Of a DNA stretch of 64,000 bases, positions 10,059-22,566 are shown in pieces; within the stretch, counting starts at the first letter, position 1, and each line of letters opens with the position of its first letter. This stretch comes from Colius striatus. Its lineage: Eukaryota; Chordata; Aves; Coliiformes; Coliidae. The notes beneath the pieces were generated by a model. The model was not told the origin of the DNA and did not search any database. It worked only from the letters and a program-made list of their open reading frames with translations. The stretch is from NCBI RefSeq assembly GCF_028858725.1, contig NC_084766.1, positions 25,961,001 through 26,025,000 on the forward strand. The letters are read 5' to 3'. A program made the position numbers and the translations under genes.

Positions 10059-13000
10059 TAACATACCTACATCCATGTCCAAGGCCTGTGCACTGGGGCT
10101 CCTTCTTGCTCCATGTCAGTAGGCATGGTGCAATCAGAGCAGCTGGCTCATTTGTCCCATGGGACTGGATTATCATCTGCCCTTTTGAAATGACCCCCAA
10201 AGCAATTCTTTTTTTTCTCTCTAGAGGTTATTTTACAGATAAGTACAGCTGATTGCCACACAAAGCAGCTTGGCTTTTTAATGATGTGTTCAACATCATT
10301 TTCCTCTCTGCAGCTTTCAACATAAAATGTTTTCAGATTTCTTCTCAGCTCAGGTTTCCACACACTTTCAGAAAAGGGCAAAAAAAGGGTGTTAGATTCA
10401 CCTGTTTTGTTAGAAAAAGAGAAGAGCCATCTCCACCACTTGCCACCAGCAGTGAGCTTCCTGCTCAGGCCAGCTCCCATTGCAGGGCTGGTTGCCTTGA
10501 TGGGCTTGTGCTGAGTGGGAGCAGCGAGGAGGGGTATCTAGAGCTGCTCACAGCCACATACACACGCAGACTCACAGGGCCACAGTGGCATCTCCTCCCA
10601 TCTAAACAGCAACTCACACAGTGACTGTAATGAAATACAGTTGCACCAGCCATAAAACTTGTGTTCTCCCTTAGCTGTGAGTGGAAATAACTTAATGTTC
10701 ATCCATCAGCAATAAAAACCTGCGGCTAAGTGGCTTATGTTTCCATTTTGCTGCTGTAGGACATCAGGACCCCTTCATTTCGATGGTACAGGGCATCAGG
10801 ACCCCTGGAGGAACTCCACAGGTGATTTTTAGCCAGGGTGCAGCCTGTCTTTGAATCCTATGCTTTAATGCCTGTTGGATTTCTCATTTCATGGCTTGCA
10901 TTTATGTGCTGACTCAGGTTCAGAAAGTGTTGTGCACTCTTGGTAGAACAATTACTTTAGAGAAATCATTTTGCCTTTCCAGCTCTCCTGGGCAAAAACA
11001 TAATAAAAGCTAAATAGCTCCTCACAGCTCAGGAGATTAAGACGTAAAAAGAGTAGGAAGAATCCTCTGGACAGCACAAACTACAAGGGAATTTCACTAC
11101 TCCCAAATGCAATCACCTGGCCTGGATGTTAGAGGCCTGTGAAGGATGCCTCAGGGTTATTACTGCACTCTGCCGGGATCTGGGATCTCACCAGTAACTT
11201 GGACCTGAGATGTGGAGTTGCTGAATCATAGAAGAAAGGGAATATTTCCTAATTGATGGCAAAAGACATCAAGGTCTTTCTGGGGAGAGAGAGAGAAAGG
11301 ATCCTTGAGGTAAATAAATTGCTAGAGATGGGCAAATGTTCAAAATGATTCTCAAAACTAAGTACATTTGATTATTCATTTATTAGAGTGAAACAAAGAG
11401 GAAACAAGGGCTAAAATTATTTCTCTCCTCTCCTCCAGCAAGGGACCTGCCCCATATCCCCAGCAGTGTGGTGTAGTCACCTTTCTGAGCCTGCTGCAAG
11501 ACTGCCTGTGGCTCTCTTGGGCTATTGGGCAGGGAGACCAACCTCAGAGGAGCAACATCCTCAGTACAGCTTTTGTATGTTCATGTTGGGCAACTGAGGC
11601 GTTTACTTCAGCACTGGAGGGGAGAAGGAAGAGAATGTCCTTCCCTTTATGAGAGTAAAGCTGTAGGCTTTTTGCTTTGGTTGACAGAAAGGTACAGGTG
11701 TGGGAAACCCTCACTCTATGGGCGAGAGCCCTTTAGGTGCAGCACAGCCATCAGTCTCTCTTGCTTTGGGGAAAAGGATGATTTCATCACTGAAATTTGA
11801 GTAGATCATTTAAAACAGGGCAAATTCAGCAGAGCAGTACAGTCAGTTTTGTGCGTGAGTCTGTGATGCCAGAGCAGCACTGATGCTGTGCATGCAGCAC
11901 ACGTGCCTTTGGGGTGTGTGCATCAGAGCAAGCCCTGATGTTTATTTGAGGAGCAGAAAGCCAGCAAGCCAGCAGTGCAGGTCCAGCATGTCTGGGGCTG
12001 CATTCTCCAACCCTGCCAGCAGTTTCATGCTCACCATTGGGTCAATCCTCAAAGGACAGAAGCAGGAGCATTGATGCTGTGCCAGTAACTCCACTTTCTC
12101 CCTGGCCTTCCCCCAAACCCCAACAAGGAATAAACTCCCGGGGCTATGAGTTGCTTTGTCATGTTTTGTCTGTTTTTGCTGTGCTAGGACTGGTCTCTCT
12201 TTCCCCTAGGAAAGCCAGTGTGCAGGAGCTGACATTTCACCCATCTCAACGTTTACTCTGCTGGAAAGAGGCCATTGTCAGGAGCATGTGTCCTGGCAAT
12301 GGGGAAGGTTCCCCAGGGCTCTGGTGGGAGCACTCCTGGCCTGTGGCATAGGGGATGATGGGTTACCTCATTAGGAGCCAGTTGCAGTTGTTTATAACTT
12401 TGACAACTTATTTAATCACCCTGACTGAGCTTTTTCTGTCCTGAACATCTGCCTCAGGCAAAATATTTTTAGAAAACTGCTACACGGGTTGCTCAGCTGC
12501 TCCTGAGGTGATGTAAAGGCACAAGAAAAAAGGACTTCTTTCCCCCTGTTAAAAACAGGGTGTGTGTGGTGGGGGTTGCATACAGTTGATCTGCAAAGGC
12601 ACAGCGAGTCTGACTCCTGCCTTGAGGTGACTGTCCCATTCTGAGTGCGTGCTGCAGTCTGAGTCCCCATGCCAGCACTGCAGGAGGCTGTGATCACCCC
12701 ACTCCTCTTTGTGCCTCTGTTGCTGGCTGTGGAGTTACCCTGGGCCCAACAAGGATGCAGAACCAGCCCAGCACATGCTCAGACGGCAGGAGACAGCTAT
12801 AAAATTAATTTAGCTCTGAATGTCTCTTCCTTCCTAATTTCTTGGCTCATTAATTGCTACATAGGGATACCACTGCCACACAGTGTTTGGTTAAAGTGAG
12901 CACTGTATGGCCACAAAGAGCAGGTACCGAGCAACATATGTTCCTTGTGCTTGTTTCTCTGTATGGGCTTCAGTGTGGATCCACAGGGACCCCCACAGCC

Positions 13001-15604
13001 CATGCTGGGAGGATAAGTCATTAGTGAAAGGCTGTGTCCCATGAGAGCAGCTACCAGCTCTCCCAGGTCACCATGGGAGGACTGTGTCTGCTCTCTGTTC
13101 TCAGCCCTTCTCAGCTGGTGAGTTGGAAAACCCCTTCCACCTGGCCATGTTTATTCAGAGGAAAAGGTTAATGCTTTTTCAAAGAGAAAGTGTTTTAGAG
13201 AAAATGTGTCATCTTGTGTTTAAGTGAAGGCCATTAACATCATAAACCACCTTCACCAGCAGCAGCACCTGCAGACCAATATCTTGTTCCTCTGTTGTGG
13301 AGGTGGGCCTGTTGCTAACCCTTGGGCTCACAGGTAGGCACCCCTGAGAGCCTGTCTATACTTGACCAGCAGTTTGAAGCTGAGCTTTATTTTCTATTAG
13401 CTTTTTCAGACCTTTTGGGAACTGGTTTCCCATTGGTATCTGAGGAGAGTGGAGCAGCATAATTACCTTCCTCCTCTGCAAAGCTGGCAGAGGATTTTAC
13501 CCCTCACTACCTGGAAATCTCTCAGCACCTTCAATTTATCACAGCAGAAATCACTTTCCATTTCAACTACCTATGAAGGAGGATATGGGTGGTATTTCCT
13601 TCCTTGAAACACTATGCAATAATCCTGCTGACCCCCAGCAGGAGAGATAAATTAAAGCAGCATTGGCTCCATGGGGCAGGGACCACCTGAACTGGAGTAG
13701 TTTTGCACAGCTGAGTACACTGGCCAGGCTAAGCAAATAATGAGTAATGACCATGAAATGATTAATGAGATGCTAACAAAAATAATGGCAGCATTGTGAA
13801 ATGTAGTTTGTCTTCACTAATAATGTTCTCTGTAGATTAGATACTCCTGTGTTCTGCCTTGTAACTTCATTAAAGCACCAACATGCAGCTGACTGCCAAT
13901 GAAGAAATATAGGGCTCAGTTATGTGTTGGTCTTCCTAAGAGCTCATTATATATTGCTCTTCTGGCTATTAGCACTTAGCTTTTTGGCTTATGTGGAAGC
14001 CCTGTTTCCTGATCTCTGCATTATACCAACCTTGACCTAATTCACAGCATTTTTGATAGAGAGAGCTTTCTTTCAAGGCCATTTATCTTCTTGGCTTGGA
14101 GATGATGCTGCTGCAAGATCATTTAAGATGGAGTCTCCTCTCATCTCAAGAGGGAATGAGGGAATAAGGTGGAGAATGAGGGAATCAAACTGATCTCTTA
14201 ATGCCCTAGCTCAGTGATTTTTTTTTCAGCCTTTTCTGATTTGCTAATGTTCACTTATCTTCCAACAGAGGTGCAGGCCCCAGATAGCAGATTTAAGGCT
14301 GCTGACATTTAACTAGCTTTTCTTGTTATTTTTCTCAGACTCTTAAGCTTCAGCCCTGGGGATTTCAGTTTACAGGCTGAAAACCACTGATAACAAACTT
14401 CTGGAGAGATCAATTTGTCTTCAGTTTGCAGAGATGTCATAGAAACTACTGAGGAGTTTAAAAGGAAATGGAGGTTAGATGATGAAACACAGCTCAGTGC
14501 CATGACCCTGAGCATCTACAGCCACTGAGGTTGGAGGCTGATGCAGTCTTCATCCGTTGTGACTACTCCAGGAAGCAGACCCAGTCCTGTGGCTTTTAAG
14601 CCAAAATTTCTGTCTGTAGTGTGTCATTAATTCACCAAGGACCCTCAGGTAAGCCACAGCTAAAAGCTGATTCTGTTACCTATTTTTTTGGCACTGTTCA
14701 GAGATGCTTTTGGATAACTGTTGCATGAGTACTTGACCTGCAGATGTTGACTGCCAGTGCCCAAATCCCCTGCACGTGTTGATTTGCTGTCATTCTCCTG
14801 GCTGTTATGTTGAAACAACTGTAAGATAATAAAATCTCATTTGATATAACCATAGGGAATATGGCTTTATAAAATAACTTCCTGATTATGTTTCTAGATC
14901 TTATTACAAGTTCTTCCACATTGACAGTCAAGAACATATATTGTATACAAAGTTAACCTTCTATTGACTCTTCCCAGCAATTGAGGCAGTAACCATTTGA
15001 GGTACTAGATGAAGACTCTTGAATTTTCAAGGTGTAATTTGTAGCACAGATAACTGTAGCCACAGGAGTGTTTTAAGAAAAAGAGTTACAACACGAATCT
15101 GCCTGCACTGACTGTAATTGTGGTTGACTTCAGGACTTCTGGGATGTACAAACAGTGATGTATGAGTTCCCTAGAGACAAACTGATTAATGTTACAAATC
15201 CTTTGTAAGGAGTGATCCTGTATTTCTCTAATTCATGTGTCAGAATAGAAGCTTATAGAGCTAGAAAGAGAAATGCATTAGGAAATTCTGCAATTTTACC
15301 CCCCAAGATGTATTATTTTATTTTACTCTAGGCCTTAAGCAAAACTTACTGTGTTTTCAAGTTGGGAATAGAGTTATGAAGAAGCATCCATCCCAGTGTC
15401 ACTGCTGTATGTTCTGTTACAGGAGAGCAAGGGCTTTAAAAATGGGGAACAGGGGCTGTTTGCACCCAGTGGGACTAGAGCTCGGGAAGGAGGGAGGTGG
15501 GGAAGGAGCAGAGCAAAGCAAAACCAAGCCATTGAATGGTCTGAAAAACACCTTTTCTTGATGCAACACGAAGTGATGCTCCAGCCTGAATGCGTTTAAA
15601 AAGA

Positions 15605-15755
15605 ACGAGCTTGCATGCTCCAGCTTAAGCGTGCAGAGGGAGCAGTCACCACGGAGCGGTGCTGCGGCTCCTGCTTGCTTCCTCCCTGCGAGGGCTGCGG
15701 CTCGCTGCGAGGGATGCCCGGCCACCGGCCGCCTCTGCCACCACACTCGCAGGCA
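15605..15755. promoter_or_regulatory. Isolated CpG-rich patch
   Basis: About 13 CpG dinucleotides lie in roughly 150 bp, in surroundings that are almost CpG-free. The patch is GC-rich with repeats of GCTGCGGCTC and CTGCGAGGG. It is not linked to a recognisable exon. It could be a distal regulatory element or the start of a noncoding transcript, but the sequence alone does not decide. Confidence 0.35.
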
Positions 15756-18700
15756 AGAGGCAGGTTTTCCTGAGACCTGAGCATCCCTGCAAGTGGTGGA
15801 TTAGCACTGCCAGCCCTGCTGTGGTGTGGTTCTGTGATAGTGTTGTCAGAGCTTCTGCAGCATAGATGTGATGCTGGAGGGTGAAGCACGAGCGCGGTTG
15901 TCATTCAGGATGCTAGGGCTCATCTCATGTATGTATCTCAGCTACAAGTCTTTATTAAGTTTTAAGTGATATGGAGCATTTTCTGAGCAGAAAGCATGGT
16001 AGAGCAATGTTAACCTCTACAGTGCATAAGAAGGAGTTGTGCTGGTAATTGAGAGTGAAGCAATGCCACTGGCAGGGTGGGTGGTGGTAAGGGTCTGCCC
16101 AGCTGTGCTGTGAACCATGAAGCAGAGTTTCCCAAGTGAAGTATACCACTACAGGCATTTCATGTTACAAGAAAACCCACAGGGGTTAAAATTAATCTTG
16201 GCTCTGTGTTCCTTGGTGCTATGAAGTGAGAGATTGCTGTTCCAGTGCCTTGTGTATATTTATTCTCATATACAGCGATGGTTTAAAAAATGCCACCTCT
16301 TTGAGATGAGGATGCAGTGAGGCATGATGTGTATTTTAAAAAGGTGTAAACTGTCATATACAGCAGTATTTAATCTTGTTGGGGTCTGGGTTTGGGTTCC
16401 CTCCATGTCTCAAGCACCATTCAGGCACCAGTGCTGACTCCAGACTAGCTTCAGTGTGAGTCTCAGACAGGAAATTCAGCTCATTAGGACATCTCCTCTC
16501 AGAAAAACAAAAACCCCAAACAACTCCAAACAAATCAGTGGCTCTTTCTCATCAAAAGCCTTTAGTCCTATCCTTTGACAGCTCCCTTTGCCAACCACCC
16601 TGGCTCCTGGCAGCACAGTAGCAGGGGTGAAGCCTCAGCCGCTCCTCATGGGAGCAGACAGCCCCGTGCAGCAGCAGCTGCGGCCACGTACCGCTGTCGC
16701 TCGGGATGGAGCCCATGAGGGAAGGGCTGAGCAGCTCTGACATATCTCTACCCCTAGCTGCTGCTGCTTTTCTAAAATCCTTTTCTTCCAGATAAAAATC
16801 TGTCTTACAGATTCCTCCAGTTCCAAGTAGCTCAGTTGGAGAACAGCTATCTTTTTAGGCAGTTCATTCAAGAGTAGTGATGACAGGGTTGTTTAGAAAC
16901 TGTGAAGAGGACAGATTAACAACCGAGGCAAGTATAAAGATTTGCACTCCTGGCTGTCCTTATCTACTGCAATGAAGGAGCTTTTCCAAGTATCTTTGGC
17001 TCAGGTAACTGCTTAAATTTTATGGAAGCTGTGAGAGCTTGTTAACTCAGCATGTACATATACACACATTACTGTCTGGTCATCAGCTCTTCTGCAGAGT
17101 AATAGGTGACCTCTGATCCTAAACAAAATACATGATCTGATATGAAAATAACATTTCATACTCCTACTGATGCTGGAGCCACCTGACCTAAAATGCACAT
17201 CCTTGAAGAATTTAAAGCTTGGTAGCTGCAAGTCATCTGCCAGCAAAATGAGAGTCCTTTTCCACAAGGTTATATTGTCATCTAGTTTCTGACTTTATGT
17301 CTATAACCCACCTTCTCACATTGTTAATCTTCTCTGTGTATATTTATTATATTTATACAGTGTTGACTGTCTCCAGAACACTCTGAACACCAGTGCAGTT
17401 ATCTGATTGTGACAATACTATTTTCCTCCTGGGAAAATATCAGGCTGCCTTAACCTTCTCAGGGGATTCTCTTTCTTTCACTAGCAGCAGATACTCTCTG
17501 TGATGACAAGTGACTTGTATATGATCCCTATAGTCTATTTTGTCTATGCTTGGCCATGATAAATGGAAGCCAACAAATCCTAGGCATCTCAGGATGTTCA
17601 AACAGGCAGTTTTCCTTTCTCTACCCAACTCTTATTTCTTCTCTCTCACATACTCAGACTTTGGAGCTTGGCTCTGAGTTTAAAAGCTTCAGAGCCTGAG
17701 CTCTGACACCTCACCAGTGAGAAGATGGGAGGAAATGGTAACTGTAGATTGCTGTGGGTTTATTGCTGCATTGCTGGTCTCTGGCACATTTCTGCTCATG
17801 GTTCCTAGGCACATAAGGACTAATTCATGCATATTTTCAGAAAAGGCAATCCCAAGAAAGCAGTAGACTTCCTCCAAAGCAGCAAGTAATCTTATAGAAA
17901 GTATATAGTAAAAGCAACCAACCATTCCAGCTGCCCCACAAGCTCTTGTAGGCAAAAATAAGGACAAAAATATGCTGTCAGTAGAGAGAGATGATTCTTC
18001 ACAAAACAGACTGTGCCCTCTCTGTCCTGGTTCTTAGTTCAGAGCGCAAAATACCTTTGGAAGATAAGATTGTGGACTGCACTTTATAACTGTATTTAAT
18101 ACTAACAATCACAGACTCAGCAAAAATTGTCTTTTAGGGCACGTTGCAATTTTCCATATTCTCTATCCCAAGCCAAATCCTTGTGGTGACACAGGTAGTA
18201 ATTGCCTGCTGTGCCTTGTGTCCTGCAGAGGATAATCTTTTCACTCTGCCTTTGGTGCCATCCAATCTCTACCCACTCATGCTTCTCTAAAGCAAATAAC
18301 TAGAATCACATCATGTGGGATGACAGGCTCCCGTGGCATTGTATTAGCCACTCCTCTGCTCCTTCAGCTTTTATCTGCAGAAAGAGGGCTTTGGATGTGA
18401 GCCTCTTCCAAGAGTTCTGAATGTTCCATAACTGTTCTGTGCTACACCTCCTGGGGAACTCAGTGTCTTGACTTTGTTATCACATGCAGCATGAATTGTG
18501 CTGTTGTAAATGAATCCCTGTCTCTTCATGAAGACCTTTCATGAGTAGACCCCCTTGTTCTGCTTCTCTGCCCTTCCCCTCTCTTGTCTGTGTTGAGAAC
18601 GTGTTCCTTTGAGCCATTTGTTGTCTTTAAACCTCATTAATTTTCCCCTTTTCTTTAGCTGATGCCAGTCCATCTGCAAATAACCTGCTGTAGTGGCTCT

Positions 18701-21700
18701 GAGCAGCACTACAGAAATAGATAAAGTCCATGTCAGAAACAACAATGGAGTGACAGCACAGGTGAATGAGGAGGGTTGGGAGAACTGATCCCAGCTCAGG
18801 CTCAGCCAGAGTCCTCAGCAGGATTCTTGCAGATAGTTTCCCATCCATGAAGCAGCACTGTCAGCTCAATTTGGAGCCTCTGCACCACATCTGGTATTCA
18901 CCTCCACTTTCCCAGCCCTCCTCTTTTCATCTGGCCTCCCCAGATTCATTGCCAAGAATCACCCTTGGTCGTTAGGAGTAAATCATCTCTGTGTGATTGA
19001 AGCTGATTTTGGGGGAAGCCAAGCCAGCAAATGGTGGCCACAAAACAACCACAGAGCAGCTTTGCTGCTGCTGGTTAAAAGCAGTGCCTGGAGCTGCCTT
19101 CCCTCAGATGTTTGCCAGCTCCCAGCCGTGGCTTTGACCGAAGCAGAGGAGCAGAATGATTAAGCCGTAAAAATGCAAGGAAAGGATTGAATTCTGGGTT
19201 ATTTCAGATTATCAAAATCTCAATCTCTGCATCTGTCATAATATTGCCTGTGCCTGGTTTTAGCTAGAAGCACACTCTAAAGCAGACAGAAGCATTGCAA
19301 ACCCAACTCTTGCTATTGAATTCCTTCCCAAAATGAGGTTAGATTTCACCCTAAAGGGTTTTGACTACCGCAAAGATGGAGATGGTGAAGATAAGAACTG
19401 TAAGAACTATATAAAAGCAAAAACCCTGACATGGAAATTGGCCTTAACTACTACTAAGACTGTAACTAGGGCCCTGACCTGTTCAACTTGTGGAAAAGAA
19501 GGTTGAATGATGGAAGCACAATTCCTAAGTATCTACTTTGCCTGCTGGATCAAACAGAAAAACATCAAGCAAGCTCCACTGATGTGGAACTTGCAACTCA
19601 GCAAATCCAGACTTGAAGGGAGTTGCAAGTTTTTAACAGACAGTCATTTAAACACTGCAAAAATAACCTAATGGTATGGTAGCTTCTGCTTTGCTTGCAA
19701 TTTTAAAATTAAAGGGGAATTTGTTTTCTAAATGTCTTGGAGACGCTGAAAATCTAGTCATTAATTCATAGACGGAGAAGAAAAATCTCCTTTTGAATCC
19801 AGTAGGTGTAATTCATGCAGAAGCTTTTAGAAGAGATAATGGTGTCAGGAATATATTCATCAGTAGATGAGAGCTGAAAATCTCTATCTGTGAAGTGAGT
19901 AATGATGGGTGATGCTCAATTACTAGGCTCTAATGCTGCCTGCAGGATTTTAGTGACAGCATGAACAATACGAGCGGTGCAGTTCAAATTGGAATATTTA
20001 TTCAGATGTGAAGGGAGTGTTTGGTCCTTATGCTCACATTTATCAGAGCCCAGTGACAGTATCTGATTTCATATTGTGATCTGTTGTGCAGACTGGATAT
20101 TTTAGAAAAGAACAGATCTGTCAGCAAGATTATTCAAATAAGTCTTATGGGGGACTTGTGCTCTTCGTGTTCCTCCCTGGTTTAGCTGTGCATTTCAAGA
20201 TTACACTTTTGAAATGCAGTTTAGTTGTTCCTATCTGTCAAGCCAAAATTAAAGCTGATATTTGCCTGTGGGATTAGCCATCGCTGCTGGGACAGGACTG
20301 TACTCTTGGATAATGAAGTTGTTGCACCTGTTTTGCTGAATTAGCAGTCCCTGATAGCCTCCTGATGAGAAATGCTTCCCATCATGAATGTGCTACAAAT
20401 TGTCTTTGAGAATCTGTGAGGCTTTATAATACCGAAGTTGACATTCCTGAGGTTTTGGCTTGCTCCCACCATCTGAGTGACAGCTCAAAGGAGAGAAACG
20501 GTGATTTCAGATGTTACCAGTGCCACCTACAGGGCTCTGTAGGTGGGAGGAGGAGGTTATTGCTGCTGTTTTCAGGTCATCTTTTTGGGATTCAGTCAAC
20601 TTTAGTGCAATCTTGGGAATGCTCACAGAGGCCAGGAGGGAATTAATGAGCAGCCAGGTCAGCCCATCTGGGGACCTCTGAAGGTGGTGTTCAGCTTGAG
20701 GAACTAGACAGGAATTGATGGATTTGGATGAGAGCTCATCAGGAGGACAAGTACTAGACATACCTTGTTTCTAAGATCAGTCTAAGGGTGAGTGTGATGT
20801 GGGAGAATTGTCTTTGGCTGTTTTGTACTGCTTTTGTCACGCTGCATGGTGGTGTCAGGGGGTGTTTGCTGAAAGGTATGCAGACTGTGGAAGAATGGGA
20901 AGCCAAAATCCAGACTTTTCTGAAGTTATTTAAGTTTGAGTTTGTAGACTTTGGAGGCTGTGAAGCTGCACTGTTGTTCTGAAACCAGATCATAAAAGAC
21001 CAAGGGGATTTGGATGAGAAGAGGACTGAATCGGTTCATTGCCATGCTAGCAAGGGGCCACAGGCTGACAGCAGCTCTTCTAGTGAGGAACGTGTTGAGC
21101 ATGAAAACAAGCTGGACCAAAAAGGCATTAAAACACCACCAGTCCTCATGTGCAATATGGCTGGGAAACACTGGCATAAAATAACTCCACCTGTAGGCAA
21201 AATAAGACATAAGGTCAAGATATGCTTAACACCTTGACAGCTGACTATTGAGTTTCAAACCAAAGCTGTTGAGTGCCTTCCATTTCATAATCTAAATTAC
21301 CATTTTAGGCATTGAGGATGTCAGATCCATTTAGAGGTACAGGTTAACAGCCTTTAACACATTTCTTTCTCTAACTGACCACATTTAGTCAAAGTTAGTT
21401 TTTTCCAATACTTCCTGAGGAGACTGACTTTCCAGCACGATGTAAAGTTGGCTTGTGATGACCCAATTAGAAATCTGGGCACCTCCACTGTTAATTTAAG
21501 TTGTACATTAATTAAAAGCAAATATTTGGATGCAGAAATAGGATATGAGGTTGGCACTGGCATATGTTGCTGAAGTCTTCATTTGTCTCTGCTTTAACAG
21601 AAACCCATTTTTAGATCTGCAAACAACATAGGACCTTCTTTAGAAGGCAAATTTCCCTCAAATTCTATTCTGTGACCTCAGTAGAAAAATCCACCCTTTT

Positions 21701-22407
21701 CACCAAGAAAGTGAGACTGAAAGGAAGGTCCATTGTCCAAGAAAATATTTCAAGAGAGAAAATATCCCCCCCAAAAAAACCCAACTCAAAAATCCCAAAG
21801 CAACACCACTGGCAAATCTATGGAGCTGGCAAATTCACCATAATGTGCCAGGGAGAAGTCTCTGGCTCATATTGCTGGAAGTAGGGGTTCAGTCTGGCTG
21901 ACAGTGAAACTCCAAAGGGAAGATAAAAGGTTTTATTATTAGCTGTGCTAAATTCCTGTTAGATCAAAGGACCCTTTAAAAAGGGAGGAGTCAATTCCTC
22001 TGGAATTATCCTCTGCTTAGTACTGGCCTTTCATGTAAGCCTCAGCTCAGTAGTAAGACGTGGGCAAATGTACCCCTTGAAGCTTTCTGCTGCAGAAGCA
22101 AACAGCCTTGGGGTTGCTATAAAATACACTTGAGCTTCCACTGGCTCTGCCAGGTTCCTCAGCATGAGAAACACAATAGGCTTGAATTGAAAGGGACAAA
22201 AAAAAAGATAACCACAATATGTGGGAGAAATTCTTTTCTAACCACTCAGTTTATTCTCCCCTGTTAATGACTGTCTTCATACATAGTGAATAACAGATAA
22301 CCTAAGCAACACTTTGCAAAATGGCTGCTAAAAAAACTCTGAAGGTTCTCCAGCTTCTGCTTGTTAGTATAAGGAGCAGACCCTTACTATGACCTCTGTT
22401 GCATAAA

Positions 22408-22566
22408 AGGATGCCCAGGGAGGTGATGGAGTCCCCATCCCTGGAGATATTTAAAAGCTGTGTAGCTGAAATTCTAAGGGCCATGGGTTAGTGATGAGCT
22501 TGGCAGCGTAAGGTGAGGGGTTGGACTTGATCTTAAAGGTCTTTTCTAACCAAAATGATTCTATCC
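22408..22566 (+). repeat. CR1 LINE 3' end, about 160 bp
   Basis: Starts inside the CR1 block GCCCAGGGAGGTGATGGAGT and runs to the tail CTTTTCTAACCAAAATGATTC. It is very similar to the end of the copy at 9455-10058, including AGCTGTGTAGCTGA, which suggests the same subfamily. It is strongly 5' truncated. Confidence 0.9.
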
